Positions 33,613 through 42,587 of a stretch of DNA of 64,000 bases are shown here, piece by piece. Numbering within the stretch: the first letter of the stretch is position 1; each line of letters opens with the position of its first letter. The stretch comes from RDXT01 sp033762375 (GTDB lineage: Bacteria; Bacteroidota; Bacteroidia; J057), in the NCBI GenBank assembly GCA_033762375.1, contig JANRLQ010000063.1:1-64000 (forward strand), written 5' to 3'. The notes under the pieces were generated by a model. The model saw nothing but the letters and a program-made list of their open reading frames with translations. It did no database searches and had not been told where the DNA came from. Position numbers and translations under genes: made by a program.

Positions 33613-34833
33613 ATGAAGCCATTTTATGTTTTTTCCCTTCAGTTGAGCTGTATAGGTTGGCTGTTGATCATGCAGCCTGTATTTGTGTCAGCCCAGCATT
33701 TGTCAGAGCCTGTTTCACATGACACGTTTTCCCGCAAAGGTACCTGGCTCGTCGGGACATCGTCAGGCGGCTTGCTGGTATCGGGCCGCTACCCGGATAC
33801 AGATGAAAAATTCCGATATACCCACCTTAATTTTCAGCCCCGGATCGGGCTATTTGTGTCGCACCGGTGGCTGCTGGGTCTCCAGGGCGATTATGGATTT
33901 GAGTCCGGGACGGGGGTTCAGCGGGAAGCCTATTATGGAGTTGGGTATTTTGCCCGGTGGTATATCCCCGCCTGGCCATCAGGTGCCAAACATCGGTTAT
34001 CAATTCCACCTTTTGTCCAAACGCGGTTTAAGGGATACGCCTTTCTGGGCCATCGGGTGACCAATCTGTACTCGGCGCTGGACTCGCTGGTGACCCTCGA
34101 CCGGCCTGAGATGCATACTTTTCAGGTAGGGATAGGCGGAAATATATACCTTACCCGCTATCTGGCCTTGGAAGTCACCTACCTGAGTACGTATATACCC
34201 CAGGCACCGGACCGAAAATGGATCGCCCTGCAGCCAAGTGTGGGACTGGATCTTATGCTCAACCATCCTCCGGCGGTTTTGTCTCCCATCCGTAAGCCTC
34301 GGGTACGATTGCCTGATACTACGCCGGTGGCTGAAGCAGACACGGTATCGGATTCCGGGGGATTCCTCCGGCTGGGCGGATCGTTTACGTATATCTGGCA
34401 AAATGAAGTCGGGAGATACAGCGAGTCTACCCTCAACCTCAACGCCGCCTGGGTATTTAAGGAGCGGTGGAGCGTCGGCGTGAGCGGGATGCAGCTCTGG
34501 ACGCGGAGTGACCTCAGCGGGCGCAACCGGTATAACCTGGCAGGGATATTTGGACAATATGACCTCTTTCGGGATCCCGACGTGCGGCTGTTTCCGGAGG
34601 TAGGCCTGTACCGGGGCGACTACTGCACCTGCGGTGACCTGGACCCTTACCGCACCCCCGGCAACTGGTACTGGTCGCTGGGCGGCGGGGTTGTATTCCC
34701 CTTCGGCAAGCGGGCTGCTTTCGAGCTGGGCTTTGTTAATTACCAGATATTCAACCAGATCGCGGACAAGTACAATTTTACGCAGTATATCCTCGGGCTG
34801 GAGTATGATTTGCGCCGGGGGAAGGGAAAGTAA
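33613..34833 (+). CDS. outer-membrane beta-barrel hypothetical protein
   Basis: The 406-residue protein has a signal peptide ending near VFVSAQ, and then two similar halves of alternating amphipathic strands. One half includes PRIGLFVSHRWLLGLQGDYGFES with YFARWYIP, the other a TYIWQNEVGRYSESTLNLNAAWVFKERWSVGVSG block; a Pro-rich linker sits in between near residues 225-245. The repeat of the pattern suggests duplication of an 8-stranded-type barrel, giving either one larger barrel or two domains. The C-terminus ends in YILGLEYDLRRGKGK. No substrate or family name can be given. It is monocistronic. Confidence 0.7.
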   Translation: MKPFYVFSLQLSCIGWLLIMQPVFVSAQHLSEPVSHDTFSRKGTWLVGTSSGGLLVSGRYPDTDEKFRYTHLNFQPRIGLFVSHRWLLGLQGDYGFESGTGVQREAYYGVGYFARWYIPAWPSGAKHRLSIPPFVQTRFKGYAFLGHRVTNLYSALDSLVTLDRPEMHTFQVGIGGNIYLTRYLALEVTYLSTYIPQAPDRKWIALQPSVGLDLMLNHPPAVLSPIRKPRVRLPDTTPVAEADTVSDSGGFLRLGGSFTYIWQNEVGRYSESTLNLNAAWVFKERWSVGVSGMQLWTRSDLSGRNRYNLAGIFGQYDLFRDPDVRLFPEVGLYRGDYCTCGDLDPYRTPGNWYWSLGGGVVFPFGKRAAFELGFVNYQIFNQIADKYNFTQYILGLEYDLRRGKGK

Positions 34834-34956
34834 CGTAAGGACGGGGTTGTCAATAGTGTTTCAGATGTTGATAACACATATCCTGACGTTGAGGAGACAT
34901 AAAAGGAATTTTCAGTAAGTTGCCTCCTCTCTGTGTTCCGTTTTCCTGAAAAGCCC

Positions 34957-35727
34957 ATGCGAAATACCTGGTACCTGTTCCTGATGTGGATGGTAGCCGC
35001 TGCGTGCAGTCATCAAAATGAAAATCAGCACAACACCTCATACGGACCAACCGAAAATGACAACTCGCCAGTCATTGTGATGATGGATACGGCAGCTGAT
35101 TTTCCAACGGCTGTGTCGCAGTTGTTGCTTGACTGGGGCGTAGCGGCGACCGCTACCCGCCTCGAAGTGGCCCGGATGGTGGCAGATATTCATGCTACGG
35201 CGACCAACCTGGCTGAATTTAAACGGCTGGGCCGGGTGTATGCCTCCGATAACTGGATGGATGGTCCTAACCCAGACCGGACGCATATAGCGGGACTCGC
35301 AGGGGCAGTCAGCATTCAGTACGGAATAATGCCAGCATCAGTCACAAAAATTGACCTGGGCAATATCTGGTTACATACCACCATCGGAGAAACCAATAAT
35401 GTACGCTCTCTCATCGCGGATAGCCAGCAGGTGGACAGCGTGGTTGCGCGTCTCAGACCCCTATTCAGGTCAGACAGCCTGACGTACCTGGATGAGACCC
35501 AACTGCGCAGGATCATCAGGAATACCTTTCCCCGGCAGGACCCAACCGGGACAGTTACTGGTTCAGCTCCTGCTGAGCAGTTGACCATTGCGGATCACGA
35601 TGTGCAGATGCATTTTAACCTGGAAATCCATACAATCATCCTGTCCGTGGAGTACTCCTCTAATGAAGGGACACATTATAAGACCAATCTGGGTGCGGGA
35701 TATGTTTGCTATCTGATGCCCGATTGA
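34957..35727 (+). CDS. hypothetical lipoprotein
   Basis: From the ATG at 34957 the protein has 256 residues with a lipoprotein signal (MVAAACS lipobox). The mature part is mainly helical, with RLEVARMVADIHATATNLAEFKRLG in its first half and a beta-rich end (HDVQMHFNLEIHTIILSVEYSS). No family is recognised. It lies in the same direction as the barrel gene 120 nt upstream, so the two could be co-transcribed, though no overlap or promoter decides it. Confidence 0.65.
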   Translation: MRNTWYLFLMWMVAAACSHQNENQHNTSYGPTENDNSPVIVMMDTAADFPTAVSQLLLDWGVAATATRLEVARMVADIHATATNLAEFKRLGRVYASDNWMDGPNPDRTHIAGLAGAVSIQYGIMPASVTKIDLGNIWLHTTIGETNNVRSLIADSQQVDSVVARLRPLFRSDSLTYLDETQLRRIIRNTFPRQDPTGTVTGSAPAEQLTIADHDVQMHFNLEIHTIILSVEYSSNEGTHYKTNLGAGYVCYLMPD

Positions 35728-35789
35728 TCCGGTATGCAGGGAGACTACCAGATCCTCCGCCATATCCCGGATTCGGAGGCATAATCTGT

Positions 35790-36248
35790 TTATTTTTCCT
35801 TATGCCCCTTCCCAAACGGCAGCGGCAGCCCGACACCCGTGCGGTCCTCCTGGTTGAGCAGGTCTTCGAGGTCAGCGAGCTGGTACTCCAGGGCCCGGTT
35901 GGAGATGAGGATTTCCCAGAAGGAGGTCACCAGCGAGGCAATCAGCAGGAGCAGGGCCAGCCCAAACATTCCCTGGGCCCAGAGCATCTCCTGGAGGTAG
36001 ATCAAAAACATGCTGCACACCGCCATGATCAGGGCCATGATCCCCAGGGCCTGCATGGTGCGGATCAGGCGGAGCCGGCGGCGGAGATTGGCGATCTGGG
36101 GCAGGATTTTCTGGTCAGGACTGGCCATGTACGACTCGTGGAGCCTGCGGATCAGGCTTGCCAGGGCCATGAACCGGTTGGTGTAGGCCAGCATGATCAG
36201 CGAGATCGCCGAAAAAAGCAGGGACGGGACAGAAAGGGGAAAGTCCAT
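35790..36248 (-). CDS. DUF2721 family membrane protein
   Basis: From the ATG at 36248 the 152-residue protein has an N-terminal hydrophobic helix (PSLLFSAISLIMLAYTNRF), a soluble segment rich in Arg and Leu (LRRRLRLIRTMQALG) and two further membrane helices (MALIMAVCSMFLIYL and GLALLLLIASLVTSF). This is the DUF2721 layout. Function is unknown. It is downstream of the terminator that ends the giant repeat gene, so it needs its own promoter. Confidence 0.8.
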   Translation of the reverse strand: MDFPLSVPSLLFSAISLIMLAYTNRFMALASLIRRLHESYMASPDQKILPQIANLRRRLRLIRTMQALGIMALIMAVCSMFLIYLQEMLWAQGMFGLALLLLIASLVTSFWEILISNRALEYQLADLEDLLNQEDRTGVGLPLPFGKGHKEK

Positions 36249-36273
36249 ACCAGAAGATTCAGGGGCAATATAC

Positions 36274-36307
36274 AAAAAAAGCCGCCCGGACCTGCGGGCG
36301 GCTTTTT
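36274..36307 (-). terminator. bidirectional-looking terminator after the giant repeat gene
   Basis: An 8-bp perfect stem (GCCGCCCG / CGGGCGGC, 6-nt loop) is flanked by seven A on one side and five T on the other. On the minus strand it follows the stop of the repeat protein gene by about 20 nt and ends in seven T. Confidence 0.88.
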
Positions 36308-36323
36308 CATCCGGGTTGAGGTC

Positions 36324-39300
36324 TTAGCGCACCACCACGCGGATCACGGTGCTGTGGGTCTCGTCGTATACCCGCAGCAGGTACATACCCGCAGGCAGGT
36401 GACCTACCGGCAGTGTGGTTTCCAGCTCCAGGCTGCCCTGGCGCAGGGTTTGGCCTGTGAGGGTCATCAGGGCATAAGACAGTGTCTGGGTACGGTCATG
36501 CGTGATGGTCAGGTACTCAGTGGCCGGGTTAGGATAAACAGTTACCCCAAGATCGGCCTGAGACACGGGTTCCAGGCCTACGAAGAAGTTCTTGCGGTAT
36601 ACTGCCAGATACCGGGCACGTGCATATGCCTCAGCCGAGGAGAAATTACCTCCCAGATACAGCAGGCTGTCGGCATCATAGATCACATATCCCGTAGAGG
36701 CCAGATCAAACCCTGTAATCGCAACTCCCCCGCCAGGGCTAAGGATGGCTCCGTACCGGCTGGTGAGCCCACCTGCCTGGGTGAAGCTACCCATGATGCC
36801 CACAAGGCTGTCATTCGCCGTGATGCCTTGTACCGTACTATTGACCAGGGCATCCCAGTTGGTGCGCAGGGCAGAAGTCCCCAGGTCATAGGAAGCGACA
36901 TACCGGATGCCCTGTCCACCGATCTGAGAGAAGGAACCACCGACAAACAAGTACTGGCTGTTGGCACTCAAGGCATTAACCGTGCTGTTGGGGGCAGGTG
37001 TCCAGCTATCCTTGAGGCCACTGGTAGCGTCTACGCGGGCCAGGCGTGCGTGTGCCTGTCCATTAAGCGTGGTGAAGCTGCCGCCCATATATACCTTGTC
37101 ACCCAGGACCAGAAGTGCATTGACGTCCTGATCAGCATCTGGGTTCCAGTCAAGTGGCGTATCGCTGGTCGTCGTAAAGGCTACCGCCCGGTTCCGGCTC
37201 TGGCCCTTGGCTGTCGTGAAAGCACCACCTGCGTAGAGTGTGTTACCGCTGCGGGCGAGCGCATAGACCGCATTGTTGAGGTTAGGGTTCCACGTAGTGG
37301 CATTACCCGTGCTCAGGTTGATCTGTGCCAGGTAGTTGCGGGGTTGTCCGCCAGCCTGGGTGAATGCCCCTCCCAGGTACATGTGCAGGCTGTCCAGCAT
37401 GAAGGTATATACATTGCTGTTGACGTTGGGGTTCCAGGGGGTGATCAAGCCTGTATTTTCATTATATGCGAGGAGGTTGCTGCGGCTTTCGTGTTTTAAG
37501 TAGTCAAATGAGCCCCCGATACAAATATCTCCCCCAGCTACCGCAATCACATTGGCACTGTTGCTGAGGCGTGGGTTCCAGGGCAGCAGCGTACCACTGG
37601 TTTTGCTGAAGGCAGCAGCATGTTTGCGGGCATTCCCGGCAAATGGCTCATCAAAGGATCCTGCCACATAGACCCGGTCCCCGGTCACTGTCACACCATA
37701 GATCGTGGGGCTACCGGAAAAATTGGCATTCCAGGCGATATCCAGGGTATTGGCGGCACCCGGACTGATATTAAAGCGGGATACCCCTCTGCGTGGTTGT
37801 CCGCCGATCTGGGAGAAAGTACCCCCGGCATACAGCTTGTTGTCATCAAGTACGAGGCTGTATACCGTGCTGTTGACGTTGGGATTCCAGGCCTGCACCA
37901 GTTCGCTGGAGTTGTCCAGGGCGGCGAGGTAACTGCGGGTTTCGTACTTGAAGTAGGTAAATCCGCCCCCGATCACCACCCGGTTAGCAGCATCAGCCAG
38001 GACCGTATTGCTGGTGGAGTTCAGTTGTGGATTCCAGGGCAGCAGGGCACTGGTACTATGATTGGTATTCGTAACGGCCGCAGCGTACTTCCGGTTTTGA
38101 CCGCTGGCAGTGGTAAAGGAGCCTGCCAAAAATACTGTGTCAGCCTCAAAGCTGAGGCCATACACGGTCGAGTTGAGGTTGGGGTTCCAGGCGGTAGCAG
38201 TACCGGCACCGGAGATATTGATTTCCCCGGCATAGTTGCGGGGTTGTCCGGCGAGCTGGGTGAAGCTACCGCCCACATACATATACGTGTTGTCCTGCCG
38301 CTTGAGGGTATATACAGTGCTGTTGGCGGTAGCCGTCCAGCTGTCAACGATCTGACCGGTCTGTGGTTCCATGACGGCCAGGTAATTGCGGGTACGGTAG
38401 CGGAAGTAGGTAAAACTGCCTCCCAGGAGGACATCCGTTCCATTGTTCCCGATGGTGTATACGGTGCTGCTCAGGTCTGGATGCCAGGATGCCAGGGTGC
38501 CATTGTCCTCAATCTTGGCAGCATACCGCCGGGATTGCCCACCTGCCGTTGTGAAGCTGCCACCAGCATAGCCATTTCGCAGGGAGTACACCGTACTGTT
38601 AAAATTAGGGTTCCAGGTAGTGGCGGATCCGGAGGTCAGGTTGAGCTGGGCCGCATAGTTACGGGGCTGACCACCCGCCATGGTGAAGCTACCGCCGGCA
38701 TATAGTTGTCCTCCGCGTACTTCCAGGCTATAGACCGTGGAGTTGACCATGGGGTTAAAACCTGCAATCAGCGTACCTGTCGTTTTGTCCAGGGCCGCCA
38801 GATAACTCCGGCTTTGACCTGCGATCTGCGAGAAGGATCCTCCTATATAGAGTGCATTCCCATCAAGGGCCAGACCGTATACCGTGCTGTTGAGGCCGGG
38901 ATTTAAGGCCAGGAGTGCCCCTGTAGTGGCGTCCAGGGCTGCCAGGCGGTTTCGGGTCTGTCCATTGAGGTCGGTAAAACTACCGCCGATGTAGAGGGTA
39001 GTTCCGTCGAGGGCCAGGGCTTCTACGGTACTATTGGCTGTCGGTGGGCTGGTGATCCAGCCGCTCAGTACCTGCCCGGTTGTAGCATCCAGGGCCGCTA
39101 CCCGGCCCGCGCTGGCTCCGCCGATCTGTGTGAAAGAGCCCCCCACGTACAAGACATTATTGGACAGGAGCAGGGCAGATACCGTGCTGCTGGGATTCGG
39201 GACAAAAGAGGGGTCCACGGTTTTATTGGGCAGGATATGGGCCAGCCGACTCACAGATTGATTGCCGATCTGGCTGAAGCTTCCCCCTACATACCAGCCG

Positions 39301-40751
39301 CCAGCCCCATCCGGTATCACCGCATAGACGGTACTGTTGGCAGCAGGGTACGCCGGGTCTGGAAAATCCGCTACCGATGAGGTGACCATCCCCAGTGACG
39401 GTGCATAATATCCCTGCTCCGAAAAACTGCCGCCGAGATAAGTCCTGCCGTCTCCACCCGTAGCAGCGGAGGCTATTTCAATCGCATAGACGGTGCTGTT
39501 GGTGGACATGCAGGGACGAACGGCACCCGATGTTGCGGTGACCCGGGCCAGATACCGCTGGCGTTCTCCGCCGACTGTCGTAAAACTCCCGCCCAGGTAG
39601 ATAAGGCTGTCTTCGCGGCTGATGGCATACACAGTGCTGTTGACCTGAGGGTTCCAGGAAGAGACCAGGCTGCCATTAGTCAGGTCAATACAGGCTGCGT
39701 ATCCCTGGCTCTGCCCTCCGATCTGGGTAAAGCTGCCCCCCACGTATAACAGGTTGCCGTATTTTTCCAGGGTATATACGGTAGCGTTAGGGTCTGGATT
39801 AAAGTTGGCATCCAGCGAGTAATCACTCAGGATATGCGCCAGATACCGGCGGTTGGTACCTGCCACCTGCGAAAAACTACCCCCTATGTACCATCCCCCG
39901 GCACCATCTGAGATTATACGCTCCAGTGTGCCGTTTATTTCAGGAAAACGGTTGTCAGGAAAGTCCACATCCTGCCGGGTGATAGCCATCCGGGATGTAT
40001 AATGTCCCGCCTCGCTAAAGGATCCCCCGAGGTATACATCATTGCCACTGATCACGATGTCATAGACCGTGCTGTTGACAGAGATGGTCGGGATCAGGGT
40101 GTCTGCCGCGATCCGTATCTCTGCAAAGTACCGCTGCGACTTGCCCGCTATGGACGTGAAGCTGCCCCCCACGTAAATGGAGGTCGCGGGGTTATAGGCC
40201 AGGGCATATACGGTGGAGTTGGGGTCAGGCTGCCAGGCTCCTGCCTGGCCTGTGCCCAGGACAAGCTGGCCGGCATATCGAACAGTCTGACCAGCCAGTT
40301 CTGTAAAAGACCCGCCTACGTACAGGTCGCCGTCCACCCGCAGCAGGTCGTACACGGTCGAGTTGGGATTGGGGTTAAAGGTCTGGTCCACACTGCCATC
40401 TGCCAGGATATGCGCCAGATAGCGGATGCCCTGGCCCCCGATCTGAGAGAAGGATCCGCCTACATACCAGCCACCATTGCCATCGGACTCTATATCTTCA
40501 ATGGCACCATTGGCCATCGGGAAGTCGGTATCAGGAAAAGCATCCAAAGAGTCTGTCAGGGCCAGCCGGGAGGAATAATACCCGGCTTCATAAAATGCAC
40601 CACCCAGGTAGGTGATACTGTCCCGCCGGGCAATGGCATATACCGTACCACTGGTCGAAATACTAGGTTTTTTGAGCTCCTGTGCAAGAACAGGCAGCAG
40701 CAGCATACTGAGGATGATGGCGCTAATCCATCGCTTGATCTGTAAGGTCAT
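36324..40751 (-). CDS. giant T9SS-exported protein with 28 propeller-like (delta-60/DUF5122-type) repeats
   Basis: Starting at the ATG at 40751, the 1475-residue protein has a signal peptide (ending LLPVLAQ), 28 copies of a repeat of about 48 residues, and a C-terminal T9SS sorting domain (GVTVYPNPATEYL, ending STVIRVVV). Each repeat reads as NSTVYxL, then LYVGGSFTQIGGQ, then RxYLAxLD, ending in WNPN. This matches delta-60/DUF5122 beta-propeller blades, so several propellers or one large solenoid are expected on the cell surface. Two higher-order periods are seen: a four-repeat unit three times in the N-terminal part (marked by GGWYVGGSFSQ near 40465, 39885 and 39290) and a three-repeat unit four times in the C-terminal part (marked by FTYFRYRTR-like blocks near 38400, 37950 and 37480). 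The ligand is unknown. Confidence 0.88.
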   Translation of the reverse strand: MTLQIKRWISAIILSMLLLPVLAQELKKPSISTSGTVYAIARRDSITYLGGAFYEAGYYSSRLALTDSLDAFPDTDFPMANGAIEDIESDGNGGWYVGGSFSQIGGQGIRYLAHILADGSVDQTFNPNPNSTVYDLLRVDGDLYVGGSFTELAGQTVRYAGQLVLGTGQAGAWQPDPNSTVYALAYNPATSIYVGGSFTSIAGKSQRYFAEIRIAADTLIPTISVNSTVYDIVISGNDVYLGGSFSEAGHYTSRMAITRQDVDFPDNRFPEINGTLERIISDGAGGWYIGGSFSQVAGTNRRYLAHILSDYSLDANFNPDPNATVYTLEKYGNLLYVGGSFTQIGGQSQGYAACIDLTNGSLVSSWNPQVNSTVYAISREDSLIYLGGSFTTVGGERQRYLARVTATSGAVRPCMSTNSTVYAIEIASAATGGDGRTYLGGSFSEQGYYAPSLGMVTSSVADFPDPAYPAANSTVYAVIPDGAGGWYVGGSFSQIGNQSVSRLAHILPNKTVDPSFVPNPSSTVSALLLSNNVLYVGGSFTQIGGASAGRVAALDATTGQVLSGWITSPPTANSTVEALALDGTTLYIGGSFTDLNGQTRNRLAALDATTGALLALNPGLNSTVYGLALDGNALYIGGSFSQIAGQSRSYLAALDKTTGTLIAGFNPMVNSTVYSLEVRGGQLYAGGSFTMAGGQPRNYAAQLNLTSGSATTWNPNFNSTVYSLRNGYAGGSFTTAGGQSRRYAAKIEDNGTLASWHPDLSSTVYTIGNNGTDVLLGGSFTYFRYRTRNYLAVMEPQTGQIVDSWTATANSTVYTLKRQDNTYMYVGGSFTQLAGQPRNYAGEINISGAGTATAWNPNLNSTVYGLSFEADTVFLAGSFTTASGQNRKYAAAVTNTNHSTSALLPWNPQLNSTSNTVLADAANRVVIGGGFTYFKYETRSYLAALDNSSELVQAWNPNVNSTVYSLVLDDNKLYAGGTFSQIGGQPRRGVSRFNISPGAANTLDIAWNANFSGSPTIYGVTVTGDRVYVAGSFDEPFAGNARKHAAAFSKTSGTLLPWNPRLSNSANVIAVAGGDICIGGSFDYLKHESRSNLLAYNENTGLITPWNPNVNSNVYTFMLDSLHMYLGGAFTQAGGQPRNYLAQINLSTGNATTWNPNLNNAVYALARSGNTLYAGGAFTTAKGQSRNRAVAFTTTSDTPLDWNPDADQDVNALLVLGDKVYMGGSFTTLNGQAHARLARVDATSGLKDSWTPAPNSTVNALSANSQYLFVGGSFSQIGGQGIRYVASYDLGTSALRTNWDALVNSTVQGITANDSLVGIMGSFTQAGGLTSRYGAILSPGGGVAITGFDLASTGYVIYDADSLLYLGGNFSSAEAYARARYLAVYRKNFFVGLEPVSQADLGVTVYPNPATEYLTITHDRTQTLSYALMTLTGQTLRQGSLELETTLPVGHLPAGMYLLRVYDETHSTVIRVVVR

Positions 40752-40894
40752 GGAGTTGGAAGGGTAAGGGTTTGACAAGATGAATGCTTAGTAAGGAGGT
40801 TGATTGTGGTGGAAAAAAGTAACAATTATAAAACGTATTGGAGAAATGACTTTACATCCGAGCGGTAAAATTTTTTTAAAATACTTCTCTCAGA

Positions 40895-41425
40895 TTAGCC
40901 TTGAATCTCCTGCACCTGATACCTTAGCAGCGCTTCATACGGATCCCCTGACAGCCCCAGTACCGCCGCAAAGGCAGGTTCGGTTTTGACGCCTGCCTGC
41001 CGCAGGGCCATGACCTGCGCCCGGAACTTTGGTCCCAGCCGGGTCAGGAGTTCGTGCTCGCGGACGAGGTGCAGATACCCCCGCTGCTGACGTGTAGGAC
41101 AGCCCTGCCCAAAGATTTCCACCGGCCAGCCTTCCAGCTCAAAACAAACCTTGGCTGCCTGCCACTGCGGGAGTATTTTGCTATAAAATCCTGATTCTCC
41201 CCTAAACCCGGTATGCATATCTGCCCAAAAATCCTCCATCCTCTTCCAGCAACAGAGGATGTCCAGGTCACTCCCGGGTACATCCAGCCCGATGGGTACG
41301 GTGCCCGCCAGGATGGGATCGTATCCTGCCAGGCGCTCCATCACCTGGTGACGTGAGAGCAGGTCATATACGGCCTGCTGGCGTTCATTTCCGGTGCGCA
41401 GATAGCTGATATCGTCAAACGGCAT
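40895..41425 (-). CDS. DUF4269 nucleotidyltransferase-like protein
   Basis: From the ATG at 41425 the 176-residue protein carries AGTVPIGLDVPGSDLDILC near residue 45, the nucleotidyltransferase-fold pattern GT..G...(S)DLD with two Asp, and an EGWPVEIFGQ block that adds the third acidic residue. This fits DUF4269, a family close to the minimal nucleotidyltransferases. Target and partner are unknown. It diverges from the serine dehydratase gene. Confidence 0.85.
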   Translation of the reverse strand: MPFDDISYLRTGNERQQAVYDLLSRHQVMERLAGYDPILAGTVPIGLDVPGSDLDILCCWKRMEDFWADMHTGFRGESGFYSKILPQWQAAKVCFELEGWPVEIFGQGCPTRQQRGYLHLVREHELLTRLGPKFRAQVMALRQAGVKTEPAFAAVLGLSGDPYEALLRYQVQEIQG

Positions 41426-41587
41426 ACAGGTCAGAAGATTGGTGGCGAGGAAATAAAGTTCGTGTCCAGACAGGAACATTATACGGAAGCGGGCTGTGCT
41501 GGTGCCGGAATCTCCGTATATTACACAAGAAAAAACGACCGGAGCACCGGCGTGACGACTTGTACCCTGAGACTGACTGAGTTACCT

Positions 41588-42493
41588 ATGCGGATCCTTT
41601 TTGACAGTTTTGCTGAGTGGAAGTCCTGGTGTGAGACACATGGACAAGCCCCCTGGGAACCCGTACTTACCTACGAGATGGAGCAGCGCGGGCGTACCGA
41701 GCCTGAGATTTGGGCTAAAATGGAGCAGGCTTATGCGGTCATGCACGATGCCGTGCATACGGGCCTGGAAGAGGATATGACCTCTGTCAGCGGCATGATC
41801 AACAATGGGGCAAAAAAAGTCCGCGACTGTAACATCAGTGTCCTGGGCGAAAATTTCCAGAAGTTGCTTTATTATACCCTGGCTGCCAAGGAGGTCAATT
41901 CCTGTATGGGGCGGATCGTGGCAGCCCCGACTGCCGGTGCCTCAGGCATCATGCCGGGGGTGCTCACGACCCTGGAGGCGCTGCACCAGATCCCCCGGCG
42001 CGTCCTGCTGGAGGGTATGCTGGTCAGTGCCGGCATCGCCCTGATCATTGAAAAAAGAGCCTCTATCTCCGGAGCCGTAGGTGGATGTCAGGCGGAGACC
42101 GGGACCGCCGCTGCGATGGGGGCCGGTGCCATTGTGTATTGCCTCGGTGGTGACCTGGAGCAGATATTTGAGGCCGTCGCCATCACCATCATGAACATGC
42201 TGGGCCTGATCTGCGACCCGATCGCCGGGCTGGTAGAGGTACCCTGTGTCAAACGAAATGGCTCTGCGGCTGTCATCGCCTTTGCGTCTGCACAGATAGC
42301 CCTGGCAGGTGACAGTGCCGTCATCCCGGTGGATGAGGTCATAGATGCGATGGGTGAGGTAGGCGCAGCGATGGAGGTCAAATACAAAGAAACCGCCCTG
42401 GGAGGTATCGCCAATACGCCTACTGCCCGCAGCATAGAGGCGCGGGTACTGGTGCAGCAGGCTGAAGAGGGTCAGTATGACAATCCGGCATGA
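41588..42493 (+). CDS. sdaAA: L-serine ammonia-lyase, iron-sulfur type, alpha subunit
   Basis: The enzyme deaminates L-serine to pyruvate and ammonia with a [4Fe-4S] cluster. From the ATG at 41588 the protein has 301 residues and carries the alpha-subunit blocks MTSVSGMINNGAKKV, NSCMGRIVAAPTAGASGIMPGVL, and GLICDPIAGLVEVPC, with Cys residues for the cluster. Many Bacteroidota have a single-chain enzyme of about 470 residues with the beta domain at the N-terminus; here only the alpha part is encoded and no beta subunit gene is nearby. It is cytoplasmic. A longer frame from 41462 is not preferred. Confidence 0.9.
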   Translation: MRILFDSFAEWKSWCETHGQAPWEPVLTYEMEQRGRTEPEIWAKMEQAYAVMHDAVHTGLEEDMTSVSGMINNGAKKVRDCNISVLGENFQKLLYYTLAAKEVNSCMGRIVAAPTAGASGIMPGVLTTLEALHQIPRRVLLEGMLVSAGIALIIEKRASISGAVGGCQAETGTAAAMGAGAIVYCLGGDLEQIFEAVAITIMNMLGLICDPIAGLVEVPCVKRNGSAAVIAFASAQIALAGDSAVIPVDEVIDAMGEVGAAMEVKYKETALGGIANTPTARSIEARVLVQQAEEGQYDNPA

Positions 42494-42587
42494 GTCCCAC
42501 ACACAGCAACTTTTTCACAAACACTTGGTACATTTCTCCGGAGTGCGTACCTTTATAGGTGGTTTCATCTAAACGGCCCTATTTCGC

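Noticed and set aside
35706..37499. 597-codon open frame on the plus strand
   Set aside because: It is the antisense of the giant repeat gene; the repeats happen to lack stops in that frame. No family features or signal peptide.
37620..38705. 361-codon plus-strand frame
   Set aside because: Also antisense to the giant repeat gene and itself repetitive only because the sense strand is.
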